Shown here in pieces: positions 1 through 10,315 of a stretch of 64,000 nt of DNA; within the stretch, counting starts at the first letter, position 1, and every line of letters begins with the position of its first letter. The DNA is taken from positions 18,302,358 through 18,366,357 of the forward strand of contig OY365810.1 in assembly GCA_959347315.1 (NCBI GenBank). The letters run 5' to 3'. This DNA comes from Bimastos eiseni. Taxonomy: Eukaryota > Annelida > Clitellata > Crassiclitellata > Lumbricidae. Position numbers and translations under genes: made by a program. Below the pieces are notes generated by a model that did not search any database, was not told the DNA's origin, and saw nothing but the letters and a program-made list of their open reading frames with translations.

Positions 1-229
1 TTTGCGCATATCTTTACTCACTCTGAGCAACTTGAGGTTGTTCCGATCATTTCGGTTATGCTGGCTTACATCACTGTTTGTCAATAACTTCAAATTGTGT
101 AAACGCAAACTTCACACTTTCAGGTTCTCTCTGACATTTTTCCACTTTAAGATAATTGAACTGATTTTAGTATCATGTGACTTGCGAGTTAACCAGAATT
201 ACCGTTTCTCTTAGATTCCAGTTTCTAGC

Positions 230-428
230 ACAAAATTCTAAGACAGTTAACGCTAAACTTATCGAGACCACTTGTTCGGGACAAAACAAGACTTTTACTT
301 CGAGACAGTTTCTAAAAATTCGAGGCACCACCGCGAAATCGAAACAACAGGCTTCCGAGACCGAGGCACTAAAAAATATCTCGAGACGTCTCGAGACCGA
401 GACACTGTCTCGAGACCATACAACTCTG
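230..428 (-). mobile_element. Fragment of GTCTCGAGAC-rich hAT-like element
   Basis: This stretch is dense in GAGACC/GTCTCGAGAC motifs. It is the reverse complement, with some divergence, of the first ~200 bp of the element at 5786-6234 (shared end CAGAGTTGTATGGTCTCGAG). Only that end is present here. Positions 430-704 hold no further feature that I can see. Confidence 0.5.
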
Positions 429-704
429 CTCCGAAGTCAAGACCTAAGTATTGATGCCTTGGAAATCTGAAAGTGGCAGTTTCTGTTAATAAGAATCAAT
501 TATTTATTGGGTTCTTAAAATGTGCTTTATAAAAGTCAAGATACATCAGCATTTGCAGTTTAATGTAAACTATAGATTCTACATGAAGCAATTATCAATC
601 TTAAAGCTCCGAGCACAGTCACAGTAATCACTTATTGACCCCTAATACTAAAAGCATAAATTTATAACTTAAGTCAATCTAAAAGTGAAAGATATTCATC
701 ATAC

Positions 705-758
705 CAGTGGTACATCGTCATCATCGTCACTTGCCGCTCTGCTTTTCACATTTTTCAG
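705..758 (-). CDS. Left gene, 18-codon mini-exon (SDDDDDVPL)
   Basis: A 54-nt exon lies between acceptor TTTTCTCAG and donor GTATGA, phase 0 on both sides. It encodes a peptide ending AASDDDDDVPL. It is a second symmetric cassette of the same type as the exon at 1296-1358. Confidence 0.5.
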
Positions 759-3700
759 CTGAGAAAACTGTAAAGGTAAAATAAATAAAATTTAAACGAA
801 ATTTAATAACTAAGAAATTCAATCACCTTTCAAGTACTCTCAGGCTCATTAGTGTGTAAGAGCAATGTTAAACTAGTAATGATCTTACACCGACAGCTAG
901 ACTTTAAAATATCCTCTTCTCTTCAAGTCCCAGGACCATTTACAGTCCACATCAATACATGCTATGCAATCCTTGTTTTTTAGACTATTTGAGATGTTGG
1001 AAGTTCTATCAGTCGAATTATGTACACCTGGCATCCATCCATCCATTCTGCTCAGTTGCTTGTCATTTCGTGCTCAACTTACCTTTTTCCAATTACTAAT
1101 CCTTCTGTTCTTACAGGCTGATCTTCTCGATAATGACCTACCGGTTTGTTATTGGGTGATCCCTTGTGTGTCAGACTTTGGTGCAATAGAAGTTATAAAA
1201 CAAATTACATTACAGTACTAAATAGCAAAGCAGACTTATTACATGCTGACATTTGGGGAAAAGGTTGACAATAAATTGAATAAATGCATTTATACCAGTG
1301 CTGCATCATCTTCATCTTTTGGCTCAACTTTCACTTCTTTACCAATGTTGTCTGCCTTCTGCAACCTAGAAAACTGAATGAAAATCGTGCATTTAAGTTG
1401 AAAAACGTACATCTGATTCATAAATAAATACAATAAAAAACATAAAAGTAGAAGCAACAAAGACTTAATAACTAGATCATAGATTACTTTTAGTCTTACA
1501 CACAGCTAAGTGACCATGTGACTATTCCTTTAACCTGAAATTGTCATAAATGCAGGACAGCTATATAGCTGGTCAAACTGCACCATACAAATGGGGCAAC
1601 AGTCCAATGGGCATTAGATGAAACCCAAATGGGCTCTATGCATGCTAAACGCGAAAATATTGGTCTCACATAAGGTACATGTGGGCTCAGGCATAGGGCT
1701 GTCAACAAACACCCAAAGGCCGGGCACCTGTTAACCCGGCCAAAGACGCACGATACCTTAAACATAATGCACATAGCTTAATTACTGCTTTAATAACTGG
1801 CAATTGGCTGTCTCTTGACAAGCTAAAGTGTGTCTGATGGAAGCAGTTGCAGATCTCCGATGGTTTGCACTGAAGCAAGGTAATTTGAAGATTAGTCCAT
1901 CATACCACCAGCTTAAGACCAAGCAAACCCTGTCTCTGAGCAGGAGGTATTTGAGCCAAAGTGGCAGATTTAGCCATAGGTGTGGGGTGATTGGCTACTG
2001 CATCCCAGCACCTTTCAAATCAGGCCCATACATGATGCGCTGCTAGGTCACTCTGCCCCTTTGAAAATCAGTTTCTCCATCCAGCACTGGCAATCGACAG
2101 TTATCAATCAGTAGGGCCCATGGTTTATGCAATCTCTCATTTTTTCGCATAAATTAGCGGTTTTTGCATAAATTCCTAAATGGAAAGTTTTCGCAAATTA
2201 TTGTGTAAAGTTCGGAAATTTCTGTCAGTGTCAATTATAATTGGTTTGCCCATTATTAGCCTATAGGGCAGACTGGGCAGTGGTCACCAACCTTTTCTTT
2301 GTGAGGAGCCTAATTGCTAAGTTTAGCAACTTATGGGAGCCGCCATGACTTTCTGAGCACAACAAACGCAGTTTTTCAGCTACTGGTGCTATTTATAGCC
2401 AGAGTGACTAGCAGCATAAGCCTCTAGTTTTAATCATAATAGGCTAATATTATATCTAAGGAAATAGACTAACCAGCGATCATCAATATGTTTATCTAGT
2501 AAAATGAACAATTCATGAACTTATCCATTTATTCGTCTTTATGTAATGGTTATGAACCAGTCAGAAACTATAAATGCATTTTAAATTATGGTATATAAAC
2601 ATTTTCTCAAGAAATCCAACCGAGCCATATCCAACTCTGCACCATGCTTCTGTAGCGATCTCTCCTCTGAATTCAGCAACTTCTTCCTTAACCTGCATCA
2701 GGCTCCGCTATCTATCACCCCATGGACTCTCCAATCAAAATTGAAGCATCATCTCTTCACGAACTCAGACCCTGACTCATCCGATCATCCGGCGCCTAAA
2801 ACTCTCACCACTAACGACACCCACCTTAGCAGCTATTCCTATTACACATGTTGTGACATTAACAAAGATATTTATGGCACAGCTTTGCTTACCAATGGTG
2901 CGTCATCTTCATCATCACTTTTTGCAACCGGTTTTGATTCCAACTGAGCCTTTGAAGATAAAACTGTCTCTGTCTTCACTTGTACTGGACTTGAAAGGTC
3001 ACTTGACCTGTCTGCCAAGTCACTAGCTATATGTCTGTCAGACCTATGATGATGTTTTTCAGCAGATCTGCCATAATCACCTCTTGACATCTTCTCACTG
3101 CTGCTGCTTTGATGCTTATCCTTGAACTCTTTGTGTGAAGAAGAGGATTTTGAAGAACTCAAATGTACCTTTGAGGCCCCTGAAGAGCTCCGGGCTTTTT
3201 CTCCCTCGTTAGTCCTCGAACTGAAGTCCTCCTTGCTAGAGCTACCCTCTCTCTTCTTTGAACTAGATCCCTCTTTTGAACTTCCACCTGATTCATCACG
3301 GTTCTTCAGACTTGACTCAGATTTGGAACTCAACAAGGAATTTTCCTTAGACTTGGAATGATTATCTTTGTGTGGTGATGACGAACTGGAGCTGTGCCGC
3401 TTGTCCTTGTCTCTTGATGAACTTGAGTGATCCCTTGGCTTGCTTGATGAAGAAGACGATGAATGGCGATGGTCCTTCGGTTTTGAAAAGCCATTTTGGT
3501 TTTCAATACCCGTTGGATCTTTGTGCCGAGAGACATCCTTGGAGCAGGAAGAGGGACTAGACTTATGACTGCTGCTGCTTGTCTTATACTTTTGTTTATC
3601 ATCAGAGCCACTCCTCCCATGACCTTGCTGCAGGGTGTTGCTGCTACTGCTGCTCTGACTTCCATTGGTCAGACTTTGTTTGGCATCAGCTCCATTGTCA

Positions 3701-3780
3701 GTCATTGAAATCAATGGTTCTAAAACAGAGACTGGGTTTTCCATCATGTAATCAAACACATTGAAATGTACCGATGGCAT
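705..3780 (-). CDS. Ser/Lys/acidic-rich nuclear protein, topoisomerase I N-terminus-like (5' part of gene)
   Basis: Three minus-strand exons join in phase 0: 3780-2893, 1358-1296 and 758-705. The gene then continues off the left edge. The first exon encodes about 296 residues very rich in Ser, Lys, Asp, Glu and His (SSSS, KDKH and SSKSSSS-type runs), typical of a disordered, basic-acidic nuclear domain. Each exon ends in an acidic motif: DDEDDAPL, DEDDAALV-type and DDDDDVPL. The donors are GTAAGC, GTATAA and GTATGA. Low-complexity S/K/H tracts with repeated DDDxPL motifs are known in the N-terminal region of invertebrate DNA topoisomerase I, which is the best guess; the catalytic core would lie outside the window. 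The start is uncertain: Met codons at 3780, 3744 or 3705 are possible, an in-frame TGA lies nine codons upstream of 3780, and an untranslated first exon is likely. Another SR-like nuclear protein is not excluded. Confidence 0.5.
759..1295. other. Intron of left gene, nothing further recognised
   Basis: AT-rich sequence between the two mini-exons. No repeat termini, conserved frame or RNA gene is visible. Confidence 0.45.
1296..1358 (-). CDS. Left gene, 21-codon mini-exon (KVEPKDEDDAAL)
   Basis: A 63-nt exon sits between an acceptor ending GTTGCAG and a donor GTATAA, phase 0 on both sides. It encodes a Lys/Glu/Asp-rich peptide ending KVEPKDEDDAAL. Its length, phase and final motif match the neighbouring mini-exon and the end of the long exon. 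Confidence 0.5.
1359..2892. other. Intron of left gene with repeat debris
   Basis: AT-rich intron. At 2278 a hAT-like terminus CAGTGGTCACCAACC is followed by about 100 bp of typical flanking wording (GTGAGGAGCC). No matching second terminus is visible, so this is a truncated element. The remainder holds no feature that I can support. Confidence 0.4.
2893..3780 (-). CDS. Left gene, long low-complexity exon
   Basis: The open frame runs from a Met at 3780 to the donor GTAAGC directly after 2893 and ends in phase 0. A Met at 3705 begins MTDNGADAKQ, a better match in style to topoisomerase I N-termini. That start would fit a leader exon spliced at the TTTTAG just upstream. No membrane segment or catalytic motif is visible. 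Confidence 0.55.
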
Positions 3781-4192
3781 TAAATGACCACAGGTGTAGT
3801 GATGATGAATTCACACATGATATAATGCAAATTGCATAGCAAGCAATAGCAGAAACTGACAAGTTCTAGGATTCTATGCAGTGAAGCAATTGAGCCATAC
3901 TATGGCAAAAAATTTCTGCTGCAGCTGATAATTGGCAGTCTTTCATCCTCACAAAATGTTATATTATTGGATTTTCTCATGTCCAAAGATAAGGGTCACT
4001 GAACTTTAAACGAGACACCGCAACATGCTCAAGTCAAACTGCGCCATCTCTATAGGACTTAAAAAATATTTAAACAAAAATTTTAAGTAATTTAAAGCTC
4101 TATCTTAGACTGGTAACTTGGATGCTTAAAATATATTTTTCTTCAATGCCCAGCAATTTTTGCCTATTTGCCATGACTCTGAATGTGGCTGT

Positions 4193-5175
4193 CATATTCA
4201 AAATTTAGACAGATTGGACATTTATGTGTTTGCATAAACCTGAATAGTTGTTCCACCTATGGCAAATTTTCAACCAATGATCAGCAGTGGATCACTGCCA
4301 TTATTGTAAGTTATACAGAGGGATTTCTCATAATTTAAGACTTTTCAAACACAGCTTGTGGTTTGTGAAAAACATCAAAATCAAGAGATATTCAGCAAAC
4401 TTGTTTTACAAACATGAACTAACTGCATAACTGCAATGAAGTTTCAAGTTGTACCAAAAGACTCGGTTGCAAACTCTACATCTAAAGGGCCGTCCACATA
4501 TTAAGTACGCAGCGAGGGGAGGGGCTACGAATTTCGGCGATTTTGCACAAGGTGCGTACGGTGGGGGAGGGGGTCCAGAACATATTTGATGTATGCAAAT
4601 ATAATTTTCTAATTATGATGCACACAATACGAAATATTAAAATCAGAACTGTAAACCCAATCACAAACAACATTCCTGCTTAATCAATTTTATGTAACAT
4701 TAAAACTTTAAAATGCAAGTATTGTTAGTGTTTTATTTCTTCATAACAGTTAACAAATTTAAGCTGTTAAATATGATGCTTAACAGAAATAAATAGCCTG
4801 TGGTTAAATCAATGTCTTATAAAAGTCTTTAGCTATTTAACCTCTGCAATGGGGGGTAGAGCTCAAATGTACGTACGCATGGGGGCAGGGGTCCACGAAA
4901 CGTACACAGTGCAACAGGGGGTCCGGAAATCCGATTTGTTTGCGTACATAATATATGGATGGGCCCTAAGGCATTTTATTCAGTGCATGAAAGCTATATT
5001 TACCCTTGATATGTCATGTTTTACTTCCTTCCTAGTGTCACAGTAGCTAATGTATGTTTTTCCACTGCTGGTCATTCATTGGTTGAAAATTTCTCAATTT
5101 GCCATAGGTGGAAAAACTATTAAGGTCTATGCAAACACATAAATGTCTGTTCAATCTGTCTCAATTTAGAATATG
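4193..5175. repeat. Long inverted repeat (possible foldback element) with a nested MITE
   Basis: About 100 bp at 4193-4290 recur as the reverse complement at 5062-5175, sharing for example GCAAATTTTCAACCAATGA and CATTTATGTGTTTGC. The arms flank a PIF-like MITE at 4496-4966. This looks like the terminal arms of a foldback-type non-autonomous DNA element. It lies upstream of, or in a leader intron of, the left gene. Confidence 0.5.
4496..4966. mobile_element. PIF/Harbinger-like MITE, 471 bp
   Basis: The termini AGGGCCGTCCACATATTAAG and, reversed, GGGCCCATCCATATATTATG are flanked by TAA on both sides (4493-4495 and 4967-4969). A second copy of the left part lies at 10457-10634. There is no coding capacity. 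The class is inferred from the 3-bp duplication and the terminal repeats. Confidence 0.5.
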
Positions 5176-5785
5176 TTTGCAGAATAAACCAGTCATCAGG
5201 TGTTCTGTCAAGAGCCAAGAGGATGAATGGCTATCTGCCGAGAACGATGCCTGGTCTGACTGAGATGGTCAAGGCAGCAGTGGGCCATTGACTGGAACAC
5301 CTCCCACATGCTATGTAGAATATTTCCCCCAAAGGCTCCGCGTCAATACAATCTCTCGACCTTACGAGTCCGAAAATCTTGTGACTTAAGGATGCCAAGA
5401 ATAGGAAGAATATACCTCATACTCTATATAGATATCAGATCAGCAATCCCTTAGATGCAACTGTCTTGACCCATAAAACAATTAACATAAAGTCCCTGAT
5501 TCTTCTTATTATTATGATTACTCATACCTGGCTGCAGTTTGACAACTGGATTAATAATAAACGAATAAATGTGACTATCACTTTCCTGTAACATAGTCCT
5601 TTGTGTCTTTTAACATAATGCTAAAATTTTCAGTACAATACTCCATAGTTATCTTTAACCTCAATATTTAATTTATGTTTCAAAAGCTGCATATGTCCAG
5701 TAGTTTCTACTTTAGTCAAATCATTTCTCAAAAGCAAGGTGAGTCCAGTAGTCTCTGTAGTCCTTCAGTTAACATACATTAAAAG

Positions 5786-6234
5786 CAGAGTTGTATGGTC
5801 TCGAGACAGTGTCTCGGTCTCGAAACAGATTTTTAGTGACTCGGTCTTGGAAGCCTGCTGTCTCGGTCTCGAAGTAGTGTCTCGAATTTTTAGAAACTGC
5901 CTTGACGTGAATGTCTTGTTCTGTCTCGAACAAGCGGTCTCGATAAGTTTTGCGTGAACTGTCTTAAAATCTTGCGCGGCAATATAAAAACTGTTCTCAG
6001 GAATTTGTACTATATATATTATAAGTTTCAAATTGAAATTACAAATAAATATTATTCCCGAAAACTGATACATTAGTATTTTACAGCATTTTATATAGGA
6101 TCACTTGTCTTTTACTGTCTCGTACTGCCTTGAACGTAGTGTCTCGGTCTCGGTACCTCACTGTCTCGGTCTCGTCACCTCACTGTCTTGGTCTCGTCTT
6201 GGTCTTGAAGTTTCAAGTCTTGCATACACCACTG
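5786..6234. mobile_element. hAT-like non-autonomous element of GTCTCGAGAC type
   Basis: The ends CAGAGTTGTATG and CAGTGGTGTATG (reversed) are inverted repeats. The flanks ATTAAAAG (5778-5785) and ACTGAAAG (6235-6242) match at 6 of 8 positions, consistent with an aged 8-bp duplication. Both ends are packed with GTCTCGGTCTCG repeats. Confidence 0.5.
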
Positions 6235-6242
6235 ACTGAAAG

Positions 6243-6765
6243 TAGTGCACATGTCAAAATGGATATAACATAGTGTGCGATCACATTTTTAAATATTTAA
6301 CAGTATCCGAGACATAGTATTTAAACTATAGTGTATTAAAACAAGAACTAATATTGTGTAAATGATGACTTAAGACTGTTAAAAAGAACTACTTGTTTTA
6401 CTTTAAATACCAGACATGTCCTAAGAAGTTGGGTAATTATCTAGATCTCTATATACAATCTTCGTTTTTGAGGTATGCAAGCTGTTTACATTGACATTCA
6501 GTAATACATTAATTAAAAACATACAAATAAATCACAATCTGTAACTGTGTGCATTCTATAACATGGAAAAACCAGTTAACATGCAAGGATTAAATACACA
6601 TCTAAGGCTGCTACATTTTATACAAATACTTTTAATTGTCTACTCGAGCAGAATTTACAAACATGCATAAAAACTTCAAACAATAATCGCTAATTCAAAA
6701 AAATTGTGTTAATCTCTAAATAACTAAATCAGGTAAAAATTACAAATTGTACGTTTAGCAATTTT
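6243..6765. other. AT-rich interval, nothing recognised
   Basis: No open frame with coding character, no repeat termini and no RNA gene can be seen in this roughly 0.5 kb. Confidence 0.4.
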
Positions 6766-7203
6766 TTAGTTCTCATTTGCTACACAAGTGCCCTTTCTGG
6801 ACTTAGCCATTTTTTCCGCAATTGGAATTGTATTTTTTTTACCAGAGCTTGAAGCATGCGTGATCGTCATCTTCAGATGCTAAAAACAAAATATTTACAA
6901 ATGTTACGAGTCAAATCAACAAGCTAATGGCTTTTACTTAACAAGACACCGCATTCCATAAATCGACCACGTAATATCTTTCTAAAATCGCTTTTATGCA
7001 AAACGACACACGCTTGTGAAGCATAAAGACTTAGAAAATTTCGGCCATGTTTCAGACCAGCTAGACAAAAGCGTACCAAATAACATCAATTAAAATTAGC
7101 ACCATTGGTATAAATAAAATTCTAGCGGTAAAAACATCAGCTCAAAAGTCAATCTCCGTACCGCCGGCATTTGAAAGTTCTGGTCGGCTTGAATTCCGTC
7201 CAT
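6766..7203 (-). CDS. Candidate two-exon gene for a 51-residue basic protein
   Basis: Exon 1 (7203-7162) encodes 14 residues, MDGIQADQNFQMPA, and ends at donor GTACGG. Exon 2 (6879-6766) follows acceptor GTTTTTAG in phase 0, encodes 37 residues and ends in TAA. The C-terminal half is basic (for example AEKMAKSRKGT). No family is recognised. The sequence before exon 1 is locally richer in CpG and contains a CRE-like TGACGTC near 7302, as a promoter might. Alternatively, these are the leader exons of the gene at 705-3780, since exon 1 ends in phase 0. Splice sites are plausible but unproven. Confidence 0.3.
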
Positions 7204-7295
7204 TTTAATGAAGAAACTGACTAAAAACTCCTTCTGATAACAATGACGCAGAATTGTAAGTCCACAATGTACGCTACTTGACATGCGCAAAGAAC

Positions 7296-7308
7296 CCGGA
7301 TGACGTCC
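7296..7308. promoter_or_regulatory. CRE-like motif upstream of candidate exon
   Basis: GGATGACGTCCAT contains the half-palindrome TGACGTC, about 95 bp upstream of the ATG at 7203 on the minus strand. Such motifs bind CREB/ATF factors in animals. A promoter role here is inference from position only. Confidence 0.25.
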
Positions 7309-7319
7309 ATCGCCCTCTG

Positions 7320-8100
7320 GCTAAAGGAGCTCGGGAGCTGTATTCTTTATAGTGTAGATATAATAGTAATATACATCGACGTCGATGGTAATATATATAT
7401 GTCTATGATTTAAGTGTATAATTTTTATGTATTTATAGAGCACCTCCAGTAGGGTTATTATTAATTTTTTCCCGATCCCTCGGGATAAAATAATTTTGGG
7501 GGTATTGGTCTGGCATGGTTCTTTGCAGATCGTTTTATTGGTAAGAAAAGTGCTAAAAAAGCGACAAGCGCTGGTAGTGACTGTCCAGCGCTGGTAGAGG
7601 AAGATCGTCTGTTTAACTGATTAATTAACTAATGCGCCTTCGGATGATGCGATTGGAAATAGCGGTTGTTTTAATATCAAATCTAAAAATGTTCAAATTT
7701 CTGAAGCTAAATGTAGACGATCATAATAATATTATTGACGCATATCAAACGGACTAGATTTGCATATTGAATTTCGCCCCACTTTCGCATGACGCTTTAA
7801 ATTAACCCCCACCTCTGATTATTTCACATTAGCTGAGAAATTGGGAGAATGTTTTGTATAAGTTTCATTTCGCCAGAGCGTTCCGTTCCTACATGAGCCT
7901 TCGCGACTCAAAGAAATCTTGATCTTTGGTTTATAGTTTAGATTGAGTATTTTTAATCAAATCGGTTACTAATTAGTTTAAAAACAAAAAGCGTTATGTA
8001 AAGTTCAGTTAACCCCCACCCACCCCGTATTGCTTCGTAACGCTTGTAGCACCCCACCCAACCCCCTTCGAGCGTTACGTAATTATGCAATGACCCCATG
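7320..8100. other. Intergenic interval, nothing recognised
   Basis: AT-rich sequence with small palindromic patches such as CCCGATCCCTCGGG. I see no gene, RNA or element boundary in it. Confidence 0.35.
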
Positions 8101-8263
8101 TGTAATCAAAAATCTCCTTAAGACACGCCTGGCCGGAAAACTGGCCAACCACACAGGCATATATAAACGACTGGCCGGTATACCGGCCACACAATCTATA
8201 CGGTCTGAGTGTCCCCGGACAATTTCCCCTCCCCTCATTTTAGGTAGGACATTGTCAAGGCAG

Positions 8264-8295
8264 ATTGTCCGAGAGGCAAATGCCTCCCGGACAAT
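8264..8295. repeat. Strong hairpin, 15-bp arms with 2-nt loop
   Basis: Arm ATTGTCCGAGAGGCA (8264-8278), loop AA, arm TGCCTCCCGGACAAT (8281-8295). There is one mismatch in 15. It is followed by a run of ten C and then the GTATGCAT array. Confidence 0.7.
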
Positions 8296-8329
8296 TGCCC
8301 CCCCCCCCCTATATAAAGGTTGAATAATT

Positions 8330-9050
8330 ATGTGTATGTATGCATGCATGCATGCGTACATGTGTTGTACATGTATGTAAGTATGTATGTAAGTATGCAT
8401 GTAAGTTTGAATACAAGTATGCAACTAAGTATGCATGCAGGTATGCATGTAAGATTCATCTAAGTATGCATGTGTGGATGCGAGTAAGCATGTAAGTATG
8501 CATGTAAGTACACATTTAATAATGCATGTAAGTACGCAAGTATGCGTGTAAGTATGCATGTATGTATGCATGTGAGTAAGCATGTCAAGAATGCAAATAT
8601 GCATGCCAGTAAGCATGTAAGTACGCAAGTAAATATGCATTTGAGTATGCATGTAGGTATGCAAGGATGCATTTGAGTATGCATGTAAGTATGCAACTAT
8701 GCATGTAAACATGCACGCAAGTATGCACGTAAGTATGCATGAGTTTCTGCATATATGTGTGCATGTAAGTATGCACGTAAGTATGCAGGTATGCGCATAA
8801 GTATGCATGTTTGCATGCGAGTATGCATGAGTGTATGCATATGTTTGCAAGTATGCATGTAATTATGCTTGTATGCATGAAAGTATGCATGTGAGTAAGC
8901 ATGTATGTATTCATGGCAGCATGTACATAAGTATGTATGTAAGTATGCGTATATGTGTGTGTAAGTATGCACACAAGTATGCATGTAATTATGCATATAT
9001 GCATATGTGTATCCATGTAAGTATGCAAGCAAGTATGCAAGTACACACAG
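8330..9050. repeat. Minisatellite of about 12 bp, consensus AAGTATGCATGT
   Basis: More than 50 imperfect copies of a 12-bp unit centred on the palindrome ATGCAT fill about 0.7 kb. Copies vary by substitutions and by 4-bp (GTAT) slippage. The long frames across it (HTYMHTYLHA-type peptides) are artefacts of the repeat. Confidence 0.85.
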
Positions 9051-10088
9051 GCATATATATACCTGACTGGCTGGTATCCAATTGAGTACAAACAGGATTA
9101 CAAATGACTAGATTGTATTATGGAACTGTGCGATGAACATTTTTATGTCTTGTTTTGTAGTAAATTTTACGAAAAACTTGAAACTAAATAAAGAACATAG
9201 TTTTTCATAGAATACACTGTCATTTTATCTTATGTTTCATCACTTTATTGCTGAAAAACATCACTTCAAACAGAAAATGAGATGTTTCCAAATTTGTCAA
9301 AAATTGCCTGGGGAGCTCAGGGTATATGTGCCAAATCACTGGGGAGCGCAGGGTTCTAAGAGTTAAGGAAATGGAATGAGTGCACCACCTACCAGATTAC
9401 CAACAGTAAATAAAAGAGGGTCCCGAAAAATCCATGTTTTTACTTTAACTTGTTTTATTTCTTGTATCAACAAGTTGAACAGATTCCTGGAAATACGTAA
9501 ATGACTGATTTATGCTCAGTGAGCACAACCTCTAAGGACTTCTGAACAATGGCATGCATGGCTTACATCAGAAAAATTTCTGTTGAACAATGCTCTATCA
9601 TTTTTTTGGCCTTTTGGCATCACCAAGTTGTTCATTAAAAAAATTTTCATTACAAGAAGCTACTTTTGTCATAACTTAAGCAAAATGAACAGGTCCATGA
9701 TTGGTTGTCTGCTCTACCGCTTTATAACGTACAACAACAGCTGAAATAAGTCCATAACTATTCAAATTAATAATTGAAGAAGCATTCTTCACAAATCACT
9801 CTATTAGTAAACCATTACAGCATAGCATAGTTCAAGCATTAACTGCAAATAAAATTTATTTTAAAAAAATGCTAAAAGCAAACTGTTAACAGTTGAACAG
9901 AACTGAACAAACAGATAAATCACAAAAGAAGATACTAGAACAAAAACAATTCTTTGCTGCTTCTTGTTACTAGTCCCAATGATAATGATACGATAAGTCC
10001 ATTATCAAATAATGTGTATTGAACTTAGTCCAACAATGTTGATTTTAAGTTTTGCTAAGTTTTCATCATGAATTCTTTACAATTCTAT

Positions 10089-10094
10089 TTTATT
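10089..10094 (-). terminator. Candidate poly(A) signal of PITHD1
   Basis: AATAAA on the minus strand about 120 bp after the PITHD1 stop codon. Position fits a short 3' UTR; no transcript evidence is available here. The interval 9086-10088 shows no other feature that I can support. Confidence 0.35.
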
Positions 10095-10213
10095 GTCTTT
10101 GAAACATTACTTTCTAGACTTCACAGGGTTCACACGATTTCTGTGTTCTTCCGTAATCCATACAGAGTATTTATTTTAGATGTGTATCTTCAGAACTTCA
10201 CGTCTTGTCGATG

Positions 10214-10315
10214 TCAGTGTATAGCATGTGAAACGGAGTCAAAAAGGTTGATCTTGTGATCAGCAGGATTGGCTCTTGCCTCATAGGTTGTTACTGTCAC
10301 TTCATGACGACGTGC
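10214..10315 (-). CDS. PITHD1: PITHD1 coding exon 6 with stop
   Basis: Encodes ARRHEVTVTTYEARANPADH and a 13-residue tail, ending in TGA at 10216-10214. The acceptor is TTTTTTAG. Confidence 0.9.
   Translation of the reverse strand, partial: ARRHEVTVTTYEARANPADHKINLFDSVSHAIH

Larger units (their letters stand above)
8108..9085. mobile_element. Probable non-autonomous element containing a minisatellite
   Basis: Both edges share related wording: CACACAGGCATATATAAACG then CTGGCCGGTATACC at the left (8150-8185), and CACACAGGCATATATATACC then CTGGCTGGTATCC at the right (9045-9080). Between them lie a strong hairpin and a long GTATGCAT array. This suggests one unit bounded by direct repeats, but the termini are not certain. 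Confidence 0.35.

Noticed and set aside
2588..2947. 119-codon plus-strand frame
   Set aside because: Runs antisense into the real minus-strand Ser-rich exon and has no recognisable domain; judged a shadow.
3122..3665. Plus-strand Glu/Leu-rich frame and a second minus-strand frame in the long exon
   Set aside because: Antisense and out-of-frame shadows of the serine-rich exon; the chosen frame fits the phase-0 mini-exons.
8083..9091. Long overlapping frames giving His-Thr-Tyr-Met repeat peptides (up to 168 codons)
   Set aside because: They are translations of the 12-bp GTATGCAT minisatellite in several frames, with no splice or start context.
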